A DNA stretch of 6,795 bases from Balneolaceae bacterium (GTDB taxonomy: Bacteria > Bacteroidota > Rhodothermia > Balneolales > Balneolaceae): positions 1 through 6,795 of the forward strand of contig PWFZ01000246.1 of assembly GCA_003555185.1 (NCBI GenBank). The letters are read 5' to 3'. Position 1 is the first letter of the stretch. Every line of letters starts with the position of its first letter. The notes under the pieces were generated by a model that had not been told where the DNA came from, did no database searches, and saw only the letters and a list, made by a program, of their open reading frames with translations. The position numbers and the translations under genes are program-made. This document shows positions 6,336 to 6,795 of the stretch, one piece after another.

Positions 6336-6398
6336 TAATTATAGCGTATAATTACTATAATTATACTAATGACTAAGTCTGAAATTTCGGTAATTATA
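6336..6398. repeat. Four copies of TAATTATA on an 11-bp lattice (candidate operator array)
   Basis: TAATTATA occurs at 6336-6343, in inverted form (TATAATTA) at 6347-6354, then direct again at 6358-6365 and 6391-6398. The starts are 11, 11 and 33 bases apart, all exact multiples of 11, so the copies lie on one face of the DNA helix. Copies 1/2 and 2/3 form inverted repeats around GCG and CTA; the second extends to a perfect 9-bp stem (6346-6354 with 6358-6366). The array also contains two overlapping TATAAT hexamers (6347, 6356). It lies 69 bases or more before the CBM48 start. A clustered repressor or activator site is the simplest reading; low-complexity AT-rich DNA is the alternative. Confidence 0.45.
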
Positions 6399-6466
6399 AA
6401 GGGTTTATACTGTTTTAGAATAAATTATTAGGTAACATTATATGTATTTAACTTAATTTAATTACT

Positions 6467-6766
6467 ATGCTTCAGAAAAAATTTACGCCGAAACGAACTA
6501 TTTGTAAGGTAACTTTTTCAATACCGGGCGAATGGGCTGATAAAGAAGTAGCCGTTGCAGGAGACTTTAATGAGTGGGACACCCGTTCAAACAAGCTTGA
6601 AAAGAGTGGAAATAATTGGGAAACACTTTTACGAGTTAAGCCGAATCAAAAATATCGTTTTAAATACTTTATAGATGGTGAGTATTGGGAAAATGATGAT
6701 TCGGCGGACGCTTATGTAGCCAATGAATTTGGAACCGAAGACTCCTTGCTGGAAGTCGGAAATTAA
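6467..6766 (+). CDS. Stand-alone CBM48 (isoamylase early-set / AMPK glycogen-binding) protein
   Basis: This 99-residue protein is a single beta-sandwich domain related to the glycogen-binding domain of AMP-activated kinase and the N-terminal domain of branching and debranching enzymes. It shows AVAGDFNEWD (29-38), with the glucan-binding W37, then NNW (49-51), YRFKYFIDGEYWEND (63-77) with a second aromatic cluster including W74, and DAYVANEFGTEDS (81-93). That order is typical of short 'isoamylase early set domain' proteins found beside carbohydrate genes in Bacteroidota and Chlorobi-like bacteria. There is no catalytic domain, signal peptide or membrane segment, so it is presumably cytoplasmic and binds glycogen-like polymers or a partner enzyme. 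The ATG at 6467 gives the full domain, with no Shine-Dalgarno visible. The preceding 209 bases hold a cre-like site and a repeat array. The domain assignment is strong; the biological role is inferred. Confidence 0.87.
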   Translation: MLQKKFTPKRTICKVTFSIPGEWADKEVAVAGDFNEWDTRSNKLEKSGNNWETLLRVKPNQKYRFKYFIDGEYWENDDSADAYVANEFGTEDSLLEVGN

Positions 6767-6770
6767 GCCT

Positions 6771-6795
6771 ATGACTTCGAAATTTGACATACAGA
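6771..6795 (+). CDS. Possible start of the next gene (truncated by window end)
   Basis: An ATG at 6771, four bases after the CBM48 stop, opens a frame that reads MTSKFDIQ and stays open to the window edge. The tight spacing suggests a co-transcribed neighbour, but eight codons are too few to identify a product or to exclude chance. Confidence 0.33.

Noticed and set aside
6369..6431. 20-codon ORF in the ptsI-CBM48 gap
   Set aside because: The peptide (MTKSEISVIIKGLYCFRINY) has no recognisable profile, overlaps the repeat array, and is a length expected by chance.
6442..6456. Very short ATG ORF just before the CBM48 gene
   Set aside because: It has four codons then TAA, with nothing to support it as a leader peptide.

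Overview
The window is an AT-rich (roughly 40% GC by eye) stretch of bacterial chromosome. It carries seven recognisable protein genes, the first cut off by the window edge. Several things suggest a Bacteroidota/Balneolota/Rhodothermota-type organism: clear Shine-Dalgarno sequences are absent before nearly every start, the sensor is a soluble hybrid kinase ending in an HPt domain, a small stand-alone CBM48 protein is present, and the PTS HPr carries both His15 and Ser46. I favour a Balneolota-like marine lineage, but this is an impression from gene content, not a proof.

Layout. Positions 1-1019 hold the C-terminal half of a Cu+-exporting P1B-type ATPase (copA). Positions 1020-1339 are a mostly non-coding gap with two inverted repeats and a possible 24-residue single-helix microprotein. 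Positions 1340-3310 encode a cytoplasmic PAS-HisKA-HATPase-REC-HPt hybrid histidine kinase. Its last 16 bases overlap, tail to tail, an ElaA-type GNAT acetyltransferase on the minus strand (3295-3741). A four-helix 'phage holin 4' family membrane protein (3807-4133) diverges from elaA and is followed by a weak terminator-like hairpin.

Positions 4255-6257 are a tight ptsH-ptsI pair (HPr and Enzyme I) with an ATGA overlap. They are the general energy-coupling proteins of the phosphotransferase system, with no EII gene in view. The 209-base gap after ptsI is the most structured non-coding DNA here. It has a full match to the CcpA/LacI-type cre consensus (6309-6322), followed by four copies of an 8-mer on an exact 11-bp lattice (6336-6398). 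Next is a 99-residue carbohydrate-binding CBM48 protein (6467-6766), then probably the first codons of another gene at 6771.

How the genes may work together. HPr and EI form a phosphorelay from PEP. A Ser46-bearing HPr together with a cre-like operator upstream of a glycogen-binding-type protein suggests carbon-state control of carbohydrate storage. The hybrid kinase has no response regulator beside it, so its output lies elsewhere. CopA, ElaA and the membrane protein look like ordinary unlinked neighbours. I see no mobile element, CRISPR array, tRNA or rRNA, and no convincing new multi-gene system. The regulatory DNA between ptsI and the CBM48 gene is the best lead.
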